DNA from: CBDCFL01 sp965216135
GTDB lineage: Bacteria > Pseudomonadota > Alphaproteobacteria > Rhodobacterales > Rhodobacteraceae
Assembly (NCBI GenBank): GCA_965216135.1
Contig: CBDCFL010000021.1
Span: forward strand, 297,279-361,278
Length of the DNA stretch: 64,000 nucleotides
Reading direction: 5' to 3'
Position 1 is the first letter of the stretch. Every line of letters starts with the position of its first letter. Made by a program: the position numbers and the translations under genes. The notes under the pieces are model-generated. The model was not told where the DNA came from. It ran no database searches and worked only from the letters and a program-made list of their open reading frames with translations. Of this stretch, positions 52,308 to 60,653 are shown piece by piece.

Positions 52308-53381
52308 TTGCAGGACGGGGTGCAAAACCAGGAATTGCGGGCAGACAACCAAAAACCGGTTTATCTGGGCATGTTTGCCGCGCGCCGATCTCATGTTGAC
52401 CTTTCGCTGATCGATATTCTGGCTATCGCGCTGAGCGTTGTCTGGATTGTCGGACTTGGCGCATTTTTCCTGATCGCGCCATCGGATGTGGCCGGCGGCA
52501 TGACGCGGCTGAACATGGGCGTGACCATTCTGACGATATTCATGCCGGTCGCGCTGTTGGCAATCGCGCTCTATTCGTCGCGCGCCGTGCGCCAGATACG
52601 CGAGGAATCCGAGCGTCTGCAACTTGCGATCAATGCGATGCGCCAGAGCATGGTTGCGCAGCGCCAGTCGGGCGTGCTTGAGATGAAGCCGGTTTTTGAG
52701 AAGAAACTGGATGAAATTGCCGCCGCGCAGCGTAATACAGACGCAAAACTGGCGCGCTTCACCTCAATCAGACCGGAACTTGAACGAGAGGCTGCACAGG
52801 CGCGCAAGGCGCTTGGTCCGCAAACAGGCAGCGCCGCGACCGCACCAGACAGCCTGGAAATGGCTCAACCGTCATTGGGTCTGGCGACACCGGGCGAAAC
52901 GCTCGGCCCGCCCCTGTCAATCGCCGATTTTATCACCGCATTGAATTTCCCCAATGACCCTGATGACAAGGACGGTTTTGCCGCGCTGCGCCGTGCGATG
53001 CGTGACCGCGTGGCGGCGCGCCTGATCCGCGCCGCCCAGGATGTGCTGACGTTATTGTCGCAGGATGGCATCTATATGGACGATCTGACCCCGGATAGTG
53101 CGCGCCCTGAGATCTGGCGGCGCTTTGCTAAAGGCGAGCGGGGAAAAACCGTCGCCATTCTCGGCGGGATCAGGGACCGGTCCAGCCTTGCCCTGTCGGC
53201 CGGGCGTATGCGCCAGGAAACGATCTTTCGCGATTCAGTTCATCATTTTCTGCGCCGTTTCGACCAAACGCTGACCGAGTTTGAAAAATCCGCGAGCGAT
53301 CTGGACATCATTTCGCTGACCGACACCCGCTCGGCGCGGGCTTTCATGCTTTTGGGCCGTGTGACGGGCACATTCGGCTGA
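52308..53381 (+). CDS. Conserved hypothetical membrane protein with coiled coil
   Basis: 357 residues if the TTG at 52308 is the start; the next good start is an ATG at 52371. Two membrane segments lie at about 33-58 and 70-92, followed by a coiled coil (about 95-170, RQIREESERLQLAINAMRQS), a Pro/Ala-rich linker and a helical C-terminal domain (AALRRAMRDRVAARLIRAAQ to LMLLGRVTGTF). No enzymatic motif is seen. It follows greA by 9 bp on the same strand and is probably cotranscribed. Confidence 0.65.
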   Translation: MQDGVQNQELRADNQKPVYLGMFAARRSHVDLSLIDILAIALSVVWIVGLGAFFLIAPSDVAGGMTRLNMGVTILTIFMPVALLAIALYSSRAVRQIREESERLQLAINAMRQSMVAQRQSGVLEMKPVFEKKLDEIAAAQRNTDAKLARFTSIRPELEREAAQARKALGPQTGSAATAPDSLEMAQPSLGLATPGETLGPPLSIADFITALNFPNDPDDKDGFAALRRAMRDRVAARLIRAAQDVLTLLSQDGIYMDDLTPDSARPEIWRRFAKGERGKTVAILGGIRDRSSLALSAGRMRQETIFRDSVHHFLRRFDQTLTEFEKSASDLDIISLTDTRSARAFMLLGRVTGTFG

Positions 53382-53387
53382 ACCTGG

Positions 53388-54254
53388 TCAGTTCATGACG
53401 ACGGAATACCGAACGATGCGATAGTTGTCCGAATCAGAGATGAAGTAGCTGTTGTTCCAGATCGCGACGCCTTCGGGGTCGTCAAAACGGTTCGGTCCCA
53501 TCCCGGGTTCGCCGGTTCCCAGAATACCAATCAGTACGCCGTCTTCGCCCTGGTTGGGGTCGATCAGCAAGACCCGGTGCGCATACTGATCAGCCACGAT
53601 CAGGCGACCGAAACTGTCAATGTCCAGATAACGCGGGCCGATGAAGCCGTATTTGGCGTGGTCGAAGGTGCGCAGCAGTTCCAGATCGGGGCTATATTCA
53701 ACCAGCCGACTGTACGCGTTGTCGGCCAGCCAAATGTTGCCATCCGGTGCCTCGGCCACGTCATGGGCACCCGGGTGGCCGCTGACGGTGGCAATAACTT
53801 CTTGGCCGTCAAAGACCGCGAGCACGCCAATGCCGCTGGCCATGACAAAGGAGCGGCCCGAGGAATGCGCCAGCGCGCCCTCGACCCGCGGGGCCGAGTA
53901 GGCAAGCTCGATGGCAATTTCGTCCGCGGTGACATCGCTGACCTTGATCGCCAGGCTTTGCCCAGTCACCGCGATCAGCGCGCTGCCGTCCGGCCAGAAC
54001 GAAATGTCATGCACGCCCGACAACTGGCCTTCGGCAAACTGGCGCACCACGGTCAGAGTTTCGGGATCAAAGACCGTAATCCGGTTGCCAAATTTATCGG
54101 CGACGTAGAGCAGCCCGTCAGGACCGATGGCCAGATCGTGCGGATCGTTGAGGATTGCCTCGCTGGCAAGGTCAAAAGCCGCAAAGGGCTGAACCTCCTG
54201 TGCCCAGACGCTGTGGGCGGCCAGTGTGGCGATCACCGCAAGCAGAGCGCGCAT
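53388..54254 (-). CDS. Secreted NHL-repeat/six-bladed beta-propeller protein
   Basis: 288 residues from the second of two adjacent ATGs (54254), best spaced from GGAGGG. A Sec signal (MRALLAVIATLAAHSVWAQE) precedes repeated blades of the form NDPHDLAIGPDGLLYVADKF, GVHDISFWPDGSALIAVTG and HAKYGFIGPRYLDIDSFGRL, ending FDDPEGVAIWNNSYFISDSD. These propellers usually mediate binding or lyase activity outside the cytoplasm; no function is proposed. Confidence 0.8.
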   Translation of the reverse strand: MRALLAVIATLAAHSVWAQEVQPFAAFDLASEAILNDPHDLAIGPDGLLYVADKFGNRITVFDPETLTVVRQFAEGQLSGVHDISFWPDGSALIAVTGQSLAIKVSDVTADEIAIELAYSAPRVEGALAHSSGRSFVMASGIGVLAVFDGQEVIATVSGHPGAHDVAEAPDGNIWLADNAYSRLVEYSPDLELLRTFDHAKYGFIGPRYLDIDSFGRLIVADQYAHRVLLIDPNQGEDGVLIGILGTGEPGMGPNRFDDPEGVAIWNNSYFISDSDNYRIVRYSVVMN

Positions 54255-54526
54255 CATGTCCCTCCGGTTTGGTGAGGACCATATCACGGCGCCGCTTGGC
54301 CGTCGTTGACGATTGCGTGTCTGGCTCTGCGGCGCCATGTTCCGCGATCGGTTTTGCAAGGCGCCGCGGGCGCGCATTGTTGACTTAATTCATTCCGAAA
54401 TCGAAACAGATTGTTTCTGGATTGGCAACAATCGTATCAGCAGCACAGGGCACGGGCCAGGTGATCCTGGAATCCTGACAGCGCCATGCAAAGGGGGCGC
54501 GAGCACCGGCGATCGGGGTCGCCATT

Positions 54527-55144
54527 TCAGGGCCCATGCCAATCCACATCGTCCGCCCTTTCAATATGCAGCAGCCCTGCGGGCCAGGGCCGGGCAAGGG
54601 CCCGCGCCAGGCTTGACGGGCCGGCAAGCCACGGCCCCAAATCGGCTGGGCGCAGCAACATGCCCATGCGGTGATGGATCGGCTCGACATCTGCATTTGG
54701 CGGGCAAGTTATTGTTGCCACTTGCAAAAGTTCGATCCCGCCCGGCCCGCGCCACAGGTCGCAAAGCGCCGCAAAGAACAGCGCCGCGTTGTCTTTAGCC
54801 CGTACCCGCCAGGCCACTTTGCGGCGCGCCGTGCCGGTCCATTCATACCAGCCATCGACCGGCACCACCGCCCTTTTCATGCCCTCGAAAGCGGATTTGT
54901 CATCCATCGTTTCAGAGCGGATATTGACCAGAGTTTCCAGCACCGGACGGCCACGCGCATTGACGCGGCCCACTGGAATGACGCCCCAGCGCATGGGTTC
55001 CAGCACCGACCCGCCGCGCCAGACATATATGTCCTGACCAGGCGCGATATTGTGCCGAGGCGGCACGGATGCGTCGGGCAGGTTCGCACCAAGACAAGCA
55101 GCAATCTCAGCGATCGGTCGTGTCAGAAAAAGCCGCCCAGGCAC
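54527..55144 (-). CDS. SRAP (YedK/HMCES) family protein lacking the catalytic Cys2
   Basis: 205 residues with the SRAP landmarks RHNIAPGQDI, MRWGVIPVGRVNARGRPVLE, LVNIRSETMDDKSAF, RAVVPVDGWYEW (Glu and Trp kept) and ADVEPIHHRMGMLLRPAD (active-site His). Standard members begin MCGR and use Cys2, freed by Met removal, to crosslink abasic sites in single-stranded DNA. This one begins MPGRLFLTRPI, so position 2 is Pro. Either the protein works without the crosslink or it has another role. A truncated or alternative start containing MCGR is not present upstream. Confidence 0.85.
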   Translation of the reverse strand: MPGRLFLTRPIAEIAACLGANLPDASVPPRHNIAPGQDIYVWRGGSVLEPMRWGVIPVGRVNARGRPVLETLVNIRSETMDDKSAFEGMKRAVVPVDGWYEWTGTARRKVAWRVRAKDNAALFFAALCDLWRGPGGIELLQVATITCPPNADVEPIHHRMGMLLRPADLGPWLAGPSSLARALARPWPAGLLHIERADDVDWHGP

Positions 55145-55558
55145 AGGATTATCCCCTATTTGCTTGCCAAATTTCGCCCGCTTCCAACTGATTGCACCAT
55201 GTCTGGCGCGATGCCGAAACCGGTTGCCGGCGGTCCGATCCTGCCCGAAAGAATCAGCTTTGGCCCGCGAATTCTTGCGCGAAACAATCGCGGGCGCAAA
55301 TTATCCGCATCTTGACCACGCGACACCCGCCGCCTGCCGCGGCCTCGCAGCCGAACCTGCGCAAGCGCTTGATTTTCAAAGATATACTCGCCCGCGGTCT
55401 GAACAGATCACCGAATAACTCTACACCCTGTGGTTGAAAATCAGGCCGTAAGTTGGCACCAGATCACTCTGATCCGCCTTATTGATGCCACAAAATGCCA
55501 ACAAACATTAACCATAGATGAACGCGGTCAAACGAATTCAGAAATATAGGAGACTGGA
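55145..55558. other. Intergenic region upstream of the SRAP gene and the gene at 55559
   Basis: 414 bp between divergent genes. Frames through it are extensions of antisense reading frames with no recognisable product. It must carry both promoters; no clear -35/-10 pair can be claimed. An AGGAG at about 55548 serves the next gene. Confidence 0.4.
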
Positions 55559-56005
55559 ATGTTGCAAGCAGACATGGCAATGCAGATGCCACTCAACCCG
55601 GCGCATGCAATAGCCGTCAAACTCGCTTCCAGGAAACGCGCATCCGTGCCACAGAGCCGTTCGCACCTCAAGGTAACGTGGTCGGCCATCGAACTGGACG
55701 GCTCGCGACTGGCCGCTGATGCCTATGATGTCGCGACATCGCTGATGGTTGAGGCCTTCAAACTGGCCAAGTCCAATGATCGCGACGAATTGCTGATCGC
55801 GAACTTCGCTCCCGACGTCGAAGTCGGTTCGCCGCAAGTGGCCGAGCTTCAGGGCAAGATCGAAGAACTGGTCGCCGAGGCCTGCGCACGCATCGGAGAC
55901 GACGCGCCCGAGATGCGCCTGAGCCTACATGGCGATGAATACGATCTGCGGTGTTATCTTGGTCGCTCCAGACCGACCGACTTCCGGTTCGACTACGACG
56001 CCTGA
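55559..56005 (+). CDS. Hypothetical protein
   Basis: 148 residues with AGGAG 7 bases before the ATG. Soluble, no signal peptide, slightly acidic. A helical middle (ADAYDVATSLMVEAFKLAKS) is followed by ELLIANFAPDVEVGSPQVAE and a C-terminal MRLSLHGDEYDLRCYLGRSR. I do not recognise a family. It is convergent with, and overlaps by 13 bases, the gene at 55993. Confidence 0.6.
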   Translation: MLQADMAMQMPLNPAHAIAVKLASRKRASVPQSRSHLKVTWSAIELDGSRLAADAYDVATSLMVEAFKLAKSNDRDELLIANFAPDVEVGSPQVAELQGKIEELVAEACARIGDDAPEMRLSLHGDEYDLRCYLGRSRPTDFRFDYDA

Positions 56006-56370
56006 GGTCCGTCCAGCACCTTGGCCGCGACGCGAAAGCATTCAAGCGCCTGCGGCACACCGGCATAAATCCCGACAACATGGATGATCGCGCGAATTTC
56101 CTCGCGCGAAACTCCGTTATTGACCGCGCCACGGCAGTGGACTTCCCACTCGTGCATTTTGCCTAAGCCCCCGATCATCGCGAGGTTCATCATCGATCGG
56201 GTCTTGGCGTCGATCACCTCGTCGCCCCAGCCAAAGCCCCAGCACCAGGCGGTCATCGCCTCCTGAAAAGGCCGGGTGAAATCATCCACCGCTGCGAGAT
56301 TTTTTTCCACATATTCTGCGCCCAGCGTGGCCTTGCGCTGGGCCAGCCCGCGTTCAAACAGATCGTCCAT
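55993..56370 (-). CDS. Carboxymuconolactone decarboxylase family protein
   Basis: 125 residues from the ATG at 56370 (MDDLFERGLAQRKATLGAEY). The CMD fold region reads WCWGFGWGDEVIDAKTRSMM, NLAMIGGLGKMHEWEVHCRG and AVNNGVSREEIRAIIHVVGI, close to 4-carboxymuconolactone decarboxylase (PcaC-like), including the conserved Glu and His. It lacks the CxxC of AhpD-type peroxidases. Other pca genes are not nearby, so the substrate is uncertain. Confidence 0.82.
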   Translation of the reverse strand: MDDLFERGLAQRKATLGAEYVEKNLAAVDDFTRPFQEAMTAWCWGFGWGDEVIDAKTRSMMNLAMIGGLGKMHEWEVHCRGAVNNGVSREEIRAIIHVVGIYAGVPQALECFRVAAKVLDGPQAS

Positions 56371-56396
56371 TCCTGTCCCTCTCATCCTAAAGTGAC

Positions 56397-56800
56397 TTAG
56401 CTAATCGGTGTCGCGCCATCGGCGGTGCCCACATATTTTGGCAACTCGTTGGCGATGTGAAGCCAGGGAACTTTCTCAGCCCAATGAAAATGCGCCTTCG
56501 GCTGAAACTCCGCAGAATCGGTAAGTGTGGCTGCATAGAGATGGGTTTCATCCGCCCATTTTTCGCTTTGATAATAAAGCTGGCTGCCGCAGCGGGGAAA
56601 AACCCGCGACGAACGTCTGGCGACGTCGCCACAACCGAGAGCGCGCCCTGCCAGCTGACCTTGTCGCGATCGACGCCGAAAAACGAAGTGAACGGTGCCG
56701 AACATGCGCGCCGACAACTGTCGCAGTGGCAGTGACCGGCCCAGTTGACCGCTGCGTCGGTTGCCCAACTGACCTGCCCGCACAGACACTGACCCTTCAT
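56397..56800 (-). pseudogene. GFA-family (glutathione-dependent formaldehyde-activating-like) protein, frameshifted
   Basis: From the ATG at 56800 the frame encodes MKGQCLCGQVSWATDAAVNW, then GHCHCDSCRRACSAPFTSFF (zinc-binding Cys sets) and RRGFFP, then leaves the family at about 56600. The remaining part (CGSQLYYQSEKWADETHLYA, AHFHWAEKVPWLHIANELPK) is in the next frame to 56397. One base missing in the TTTTTCCCC tract would explain it. Members bind zinc and often act on small thiols; function beyond that is unknown. Confidence 0.75.
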
Positions 56801-57015
56801 CAGACCGCCCTTTCATCGTAACGCGGATGCGCATGGCCGCGCGGACACGGGCTTTTAGACCCATTCCGCGCTTGCGCGGCGCGCGCATCTATTGCTACAG
56901 CCCCTGATACCATTCATCCATCGGATTTGGCCCGGTGTCGAGGTCGCGCGCCGCGCCCGTCCCTGTGTCGGACCGATTGACCAAAAGTTGACGCATGACC
57001 GAAATCCAGAAATCC

Positions 57016-57236
57016 ATGCGCGCGGTGGTTCAACCGGTCACGGCGGGTTGGACGTTCTGCAATACCGCACGGATACGCCGGTTCCGGCGCGCCCTGCGTG
57101 CATCAGGCGCTGATCAAGGTTTCGGCCTGCGGGATGAACAACACCGATGTGAACACCCGTTCGGGCTGGCATTCCAAACAAGTGACCGAGGCCGCGGCGC
57201 GCACCCGCGCGGCGCAAATTATCTGTCCGCTCTAGG
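57016..57236 (+). pseudogene. Zinc-type alcohol dehydrogenase/quinone reductase, degenerate 5' fragment
   Basis: Three frames in succession encode MRAVVQPVT, GLDVLQYRTDTPVPA and APCVHQALIKVSACGMNNTD followed by VNTRSGWHSKQVTEA, which together are the N-terminal GroES-like domain of an MDR-family dehydrogenase. At least two frame breaks occur in about 200 bp, and the gene ends at the IS5 element at 57236; nothing of the cofactor domain remains in the window. A dead remnant. Confidence 0.7.
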
Positions 57237-58033
57237 TCACCGACTCATTAGATCGCAACCAGATACGCAGTGATGCGAGTTGAACGGAAGCAAGGAAGTT
57301 ATCGTCCCGTTTATCGTATCGCGTGGCGATGGCTCGGAAGTGTTTGAGTTTATTGAAGAACCTCTCCACATGATTTCGCTCTTTATAAAGCTTTGGGCAA
57401 AACTCCGGCAACCGGACCCGGTTCGGCATCAACCGGATATTTCCCCACGCGCCCTGCGCAGCAAGGGTTTCGCGCAACCCATCACTATCGTAGGCGCGGT
57501 CGGCCAGCAGAACCTGGCCCTGGCCCAGCGTCTCAAACATGTCCGCCGCAGAACGTCCGTCATGGCCCCCGCCTTCGGTAAGCTTCAGCCGGATCGGGCG
57601 ACCAACAGCATCGACCAGTGCGTGAATCTTCGTGGTTAATCCGCCGCGCGAACGGCCCATGCTACGGGATCGGGTGGCCTTTTTGACCATTAGCGGCGTG
57701 CTGATGGACGCGAATGGATGAGCTGTCGATCATCTGGATATCCCCCTGATAAGCCTTTGATACTTCATCTAAAAGCATCGTCCAGATACCTGCCCTCCGC
57801 CACCGGTTGAAGCGGTTCACACAGGTCGTATGCGGCCCGTAGCGTGCCGGAATATCCGCCCATGGCGCACCCGTGCGAAGCCGCCAGAATATCCCGTTCA
57901 AAACCCGCCGGTCATCCACCCGTGGAACCCCGCGCGACTTTTGAGGGAGAAGCGGCTGGATCACCGACCACTCGAAATCCGTCAAATCAAAACGTGCCAT
58001 AACCGCCTCCATGCTTTTGGAGAACTGAATCAC
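57232..58033 (-). CDS. IS5-family transposase (OrfA/OrfB)
   Basis: OrfA (58033-57662) carries MARFDLTDFEWSVIQPLLPQ, RTGAPWADIPARYGPHTTCV and the first Asp in DIQMIDSSSIRVHQHAANGQ. OrfB (57690-57232) carries MGRSRGGLTTKIHALVDAVG, LADRAYDSDGLRETL (second Asp) and ERNHVERFFNKLKHFRAIAT (Glu). The frames meet at a CAAAAAGG slip site. The stop codon of OrfB uses the CTAG at the left boundary, so the reading frame is intact although the element's right end is interrupted. Confidence 0.85.
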
Positions 58034-58090
58034 AACGTTGATACTTTCGGAATCCCCTTAATGGGTATGTGATACCAACGGCCCTAGTCG

Positions 58091-59493
58091 TGTCGATAAC
58101 AAACTGAATTGACCGGTTTATGTACCATATGATTTGACCGCTTCTGTTGCGGTTTCTGGCCCTGTGGTGAAGTGGTCGGTCGCGGAGCGGCGGTCCACTT
58201 GTCCACAGGGTGCCGGCCGGTCGCGTCGAAGCGGATCACGCGGCCCGCCTTTCGCTGCTTTCGATCGGCGTGCCGTCTTTCTTGTAGCGGGCCAGGCAGC
58301 GCCGGCCATGGAAGACTGCAAGGTCGCCGTCGGGATATTCGTGCACACTCACTTTGGCCTTGACGTAGTGGTGGCGATGGCGGTCTGCCGGGATCTGCAG
58401 GCTCAAGTTCTTGTAGCGCACCGTGTTGTCATTGCCGACCACACGGTCCTCCTGCACACAGAGGATGTCCGCCAGGTTGCCGGCGAACGGCACGAAGGCG
58501 GAGCCTGTGTCCTCGGCCGGCCGGGCGAAGCGGGCATTGTGGGCCGGCAGGAAGTCCTCTTTCAGGAACCGGTTGGCGGCCGCCATATCGGTGATGCCGG
58601 CGAGCTCGAGTTCCTGCGGCAGGCGTTTCTGCAGGGTGCCGAACATGCGCTCCGAGCGGCCCCGGGCCTCCGGCGAATAGGCCGGGATCAGCTCAATACC
58701 GAGTTGCTGCAGGGCACGTCCGACCTGGGTTGGATTGTCCTTGTCGACCTTGCCGCCGGCCTCCGGCGTGTGCCAATAGTGCGAGGCCCGGTCTGCATAA
58801 AGCGAGCAGAACAGCCCCATGGCCGACCCCACCTCCAGCAGCGCCACAAAGCTCGACATGGTGCCCTCCTCGGCGACGAAGAAGGCGGAATAGATCTCCG
58901 AAGTGGCATCGTCCATGGTCACGATCAGGTCCCAGTACTGACCCGGCACCCATTGGTGCGTGGAGCCGTCCTGGTGCAACATCATGCCGACCATCGGCCG
59001 GCGCGGCCGCTTGCGGCGGTGCACGCCGCGCCGCGGCGCCGGCGCGACCCGGCCGTGCGCCTGGAGCGTCAGCCGCACCCAGTTGTAACTGCGCGTGACG
59101 TCGTGCTTTGCAACCAGCTTCTCCCAGAAGTGCCAGGCGGTGAAATGCCGGTACCTGGTATCGAACAGATCCAACAGTGCCACCACCTCGTCGACCCCGG
59201 CGCGGCGCGCGGAAACCCGACCCAGGCGGCGGTCGTAAAGACCCTCCGCGCCCTCGGCCTCAAAGCGATCGCGCCAGCGTCGGAACGTGCGCTCGGACAT
59301 GCCCAGGATCTCGGCTGCCTCCAGCTGGCTCAACTCACCCCTGTAGGTGCGTCCGTAAACCTCATCGAACTTCATCAATCTCAACCCCTGTAACTGCTCT
59401 GTCCGGCGCATCAGCTCCTCCACTTCCTGGAGGAGTTCTAATGCCGGACAGATCATTTGTTACATTGACCGGCCATATCACGTGTTATCGACA
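58091..59493 (-). mobile_element. ISNCY (IS1202/ISDol1-like) element nested in the IS630
   Basis: Inverted ends TGTCGATAAC at 58091 and GTTATCGACA ending at 59493. A 16-bp direct duplication flanks it: CCAACGGCCCTAGTCG (58075-58090) and CCAACGGCCCTAATCG (59494-59509), one mismatch. Long target duplications are known for this group. The duplicated bases are the left terminal repeat of the IS630. Confidence 0.85.
58236..59456 (-). CDS. ISNCY-family transposase
   Basis: 406 residues with an uninterrupted frame; a start at MKFDEVYGRTYRGELSQLEA (27 codons in) is also possible. N-terminal HTH LEAAEILGMSERTFRRWRDR, then EGLYDRRLGRVSARRAGVDE, RRGVHRRKRPRRPMVGMMLH and an rve-type integrase core: QDGSTHQW, DLIVTMDDATSEIYSAFFVA, CSLYADRASHYWHTPEAGGK, and the terminal Glu in LIPAYSPEARGRSERMFGTL. 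Looks intact. Confidence 0.88.
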   Translation of the reverse strand: MICPALELLQEVEELMRRTEQLQGLRLMKFDEVYGRTYRGELSQLEAAEILGMSERTFRRWRDRFEAEGAEGLYDRRLGRVSARRAGVDEVVALLDLFDTRYRHFTAWHFWEKLVAKHDVTRSYNWVRLTLQAHGRVAPAPRRGVHRRKRPRRPMVGMMLHQDGSTHQWVPGQYWDLIVTMDDATSEIYSAFFVAEEGTMSSFVALLEVGSAMGLFCSLYADRASHYWHTPEAGGKVDKDNPTQVGRALQQLGIELIPAYSPEARGRSERMFGTLQKRLPQELELAGITDMAAANRFLKEDFLPAHNARFARPAEDTGSAFVPFAGNLADILCVQEDRVVGNDNTVRYKNLSLQIPADRHRHHYVKAKVSVHEYPDGDLAVFHGRRCLARYKKDGTPIESSERRAA

Positions 59494-60564
59494 CCAACGG
59501 CCCTAATCGTTGACCGTTGGCCCATTGTCTGGTAGTGATTGACGTGATTGCGGTTTTGTCGTTTGCAAAGAAGTTCCATGCTTCGCAACACCTGTCGACG
59601 ATCTGCTCATAATTGTCGAAGACGGATATGGCGAGCTTGTTGGCACGCAGATAAGCCCACACATTTTCCATCGGGTTGAGTTCAGGGGAATAGGGCGGGA
59701 GTTTGAGCAGGGTGATGTTGTCGGGTACCTCCAGCTCTGCCGAACCGTGCCAGCCAGCGCCATCCAGAATGAGAAGGGCATGTGCGCCCGATGCGACGGT
59801 TTTAGCGATCTCGGCGAGATGCGCGCTCATGGCCTGTGTGTCGGCATGTGGCATGATCAGAGCGGCCGCTTCAGCCCGTTCCGGGCAGACGGCACCGAAA
59901 ATGTAGCTCCAGATATAGCGGGTGTCGCGCGGGGCACGGGGGCGTGTTCCACGCTCGGCCCAGATACGGGTGAGCGTGCCCTGCTGGCCAACCCGCGCTT
60001 CATCCTGAAACCATATCTCCAGGGGCTTGCTGCGGGCTGTTTCCGGCACGGCTGCTTCTACCTCTGCGGCGAAGTTTTTTTAAAAGCCTCCTGTGCATCC
60101 GGGTCGGATTTCGGATGCTGCGGGCGCACCGACAGACGCCGAAAGCCTAGGCTTGCCAATTGTTTGCCAACAGTTCGCTCATGCATGGTGACGCCGAAGC
60201 GCTCTTCGATCTTGCGTTTCAGATCAATGCGCCGCCAGCGCACAACCCCATCGGTTTCGGGGTCGGGACCCGCCCGAACCATTTCCGCCAACTCCTCCTT
60301 CTGTGCCGCGCTCAGCAGACTGGGTGGATCCGGCGGGCGACGGTTGAACAGGCCCGACACGCCCTCCGCATTGTAACGGTGGGCCCAATCCCGCAGCGTC
60401 TGCCGATCCATGCCGCAGTTTTCTGCCGCCGTCTTGCGGTCAACCCCATCCAGAACCAGGGCAATCGCCAACATCCGTCGCGCCGCTTTCCCATCCCGGC
60501 ACCGCGCCGCTTCCTGGCGAAGCTCGCCTGCGGACTTGTCTTTGCGCGTAATCCTTACTGCCAT
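59453..60564 (-). CDS. IS630-family transposase, two frames with a -1 slip site
   Basis: OrfA (60564-60058) has the HTH part: VLDGVDRKTAAENCGMDRQT, NAEGVSGLFNRRPPDPPSLL and RFGVTMHERTVGKQLASLGF. At TTTTAAAAAAAC (plus strand 60074-60085) a -1 slip would give KKNFAAEVEAAVPETARSKP and enter OrfB (60049-59453), which holds EIWFQDEARVGQQGTLTRIW, ALLILDGAGWHGSAEL and LPPYSPELNPMENVWAYLRA (DDE residues). The last about 13 codons run past the element end into ISNCY sequence because of the nested insertion. Confidence 0.85.
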
Positions 60565-60653
60565 CAAAGCCTCCCTTGCCTTGATGCCACTGAATCAGAT
60601 CACGCCGCTCGTGGGAATCCCCTTGAGTCAAATCTGGGGGCCGTTGGTATGAC

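Larger units (their letters stand above)
58073..60649 (-). mobile_element. IS630-family element inserted near the right end of the IS5, itself interrupted by ISNCY
   Basis: Ends read TACCAACGGCCCTAGTCG (left) and, reverse complement of the right, TACCAACGGCCCCCAGATTT followed by GACTC. Without the nested ISNCY and its duplication the element is about 1.16 kb, normal for IS630. It carries a two-frame transposase on the minus strand. Confidence 0.8.
57236..60653 (-). mobile_element. Composite: IS5-family element disrupted by nested IS630 and ISNCY elements
   Basis: Outer ends are marked by CTAG at 57232-57235 and 60654-60657. The IS5 terminal repeats are GTCACCGACTCATTA on the left and, on the right, GTCACATACCCATTA (reverse complement) once the inner insertion is removed. 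The IS5 body is 57236-58072 plus the last base before the right CTAG, about 838 bp. TGA occurs on both sides of the inner element (58070-58072 and 60650-60652). Confidence 0.85.

Noticed and set aside
54385..54696. 103-codon minus-strand frame below the SRAP gene
   Set aside because: Mostly overlaps the SRAP gene in another frame; no motif recognised.
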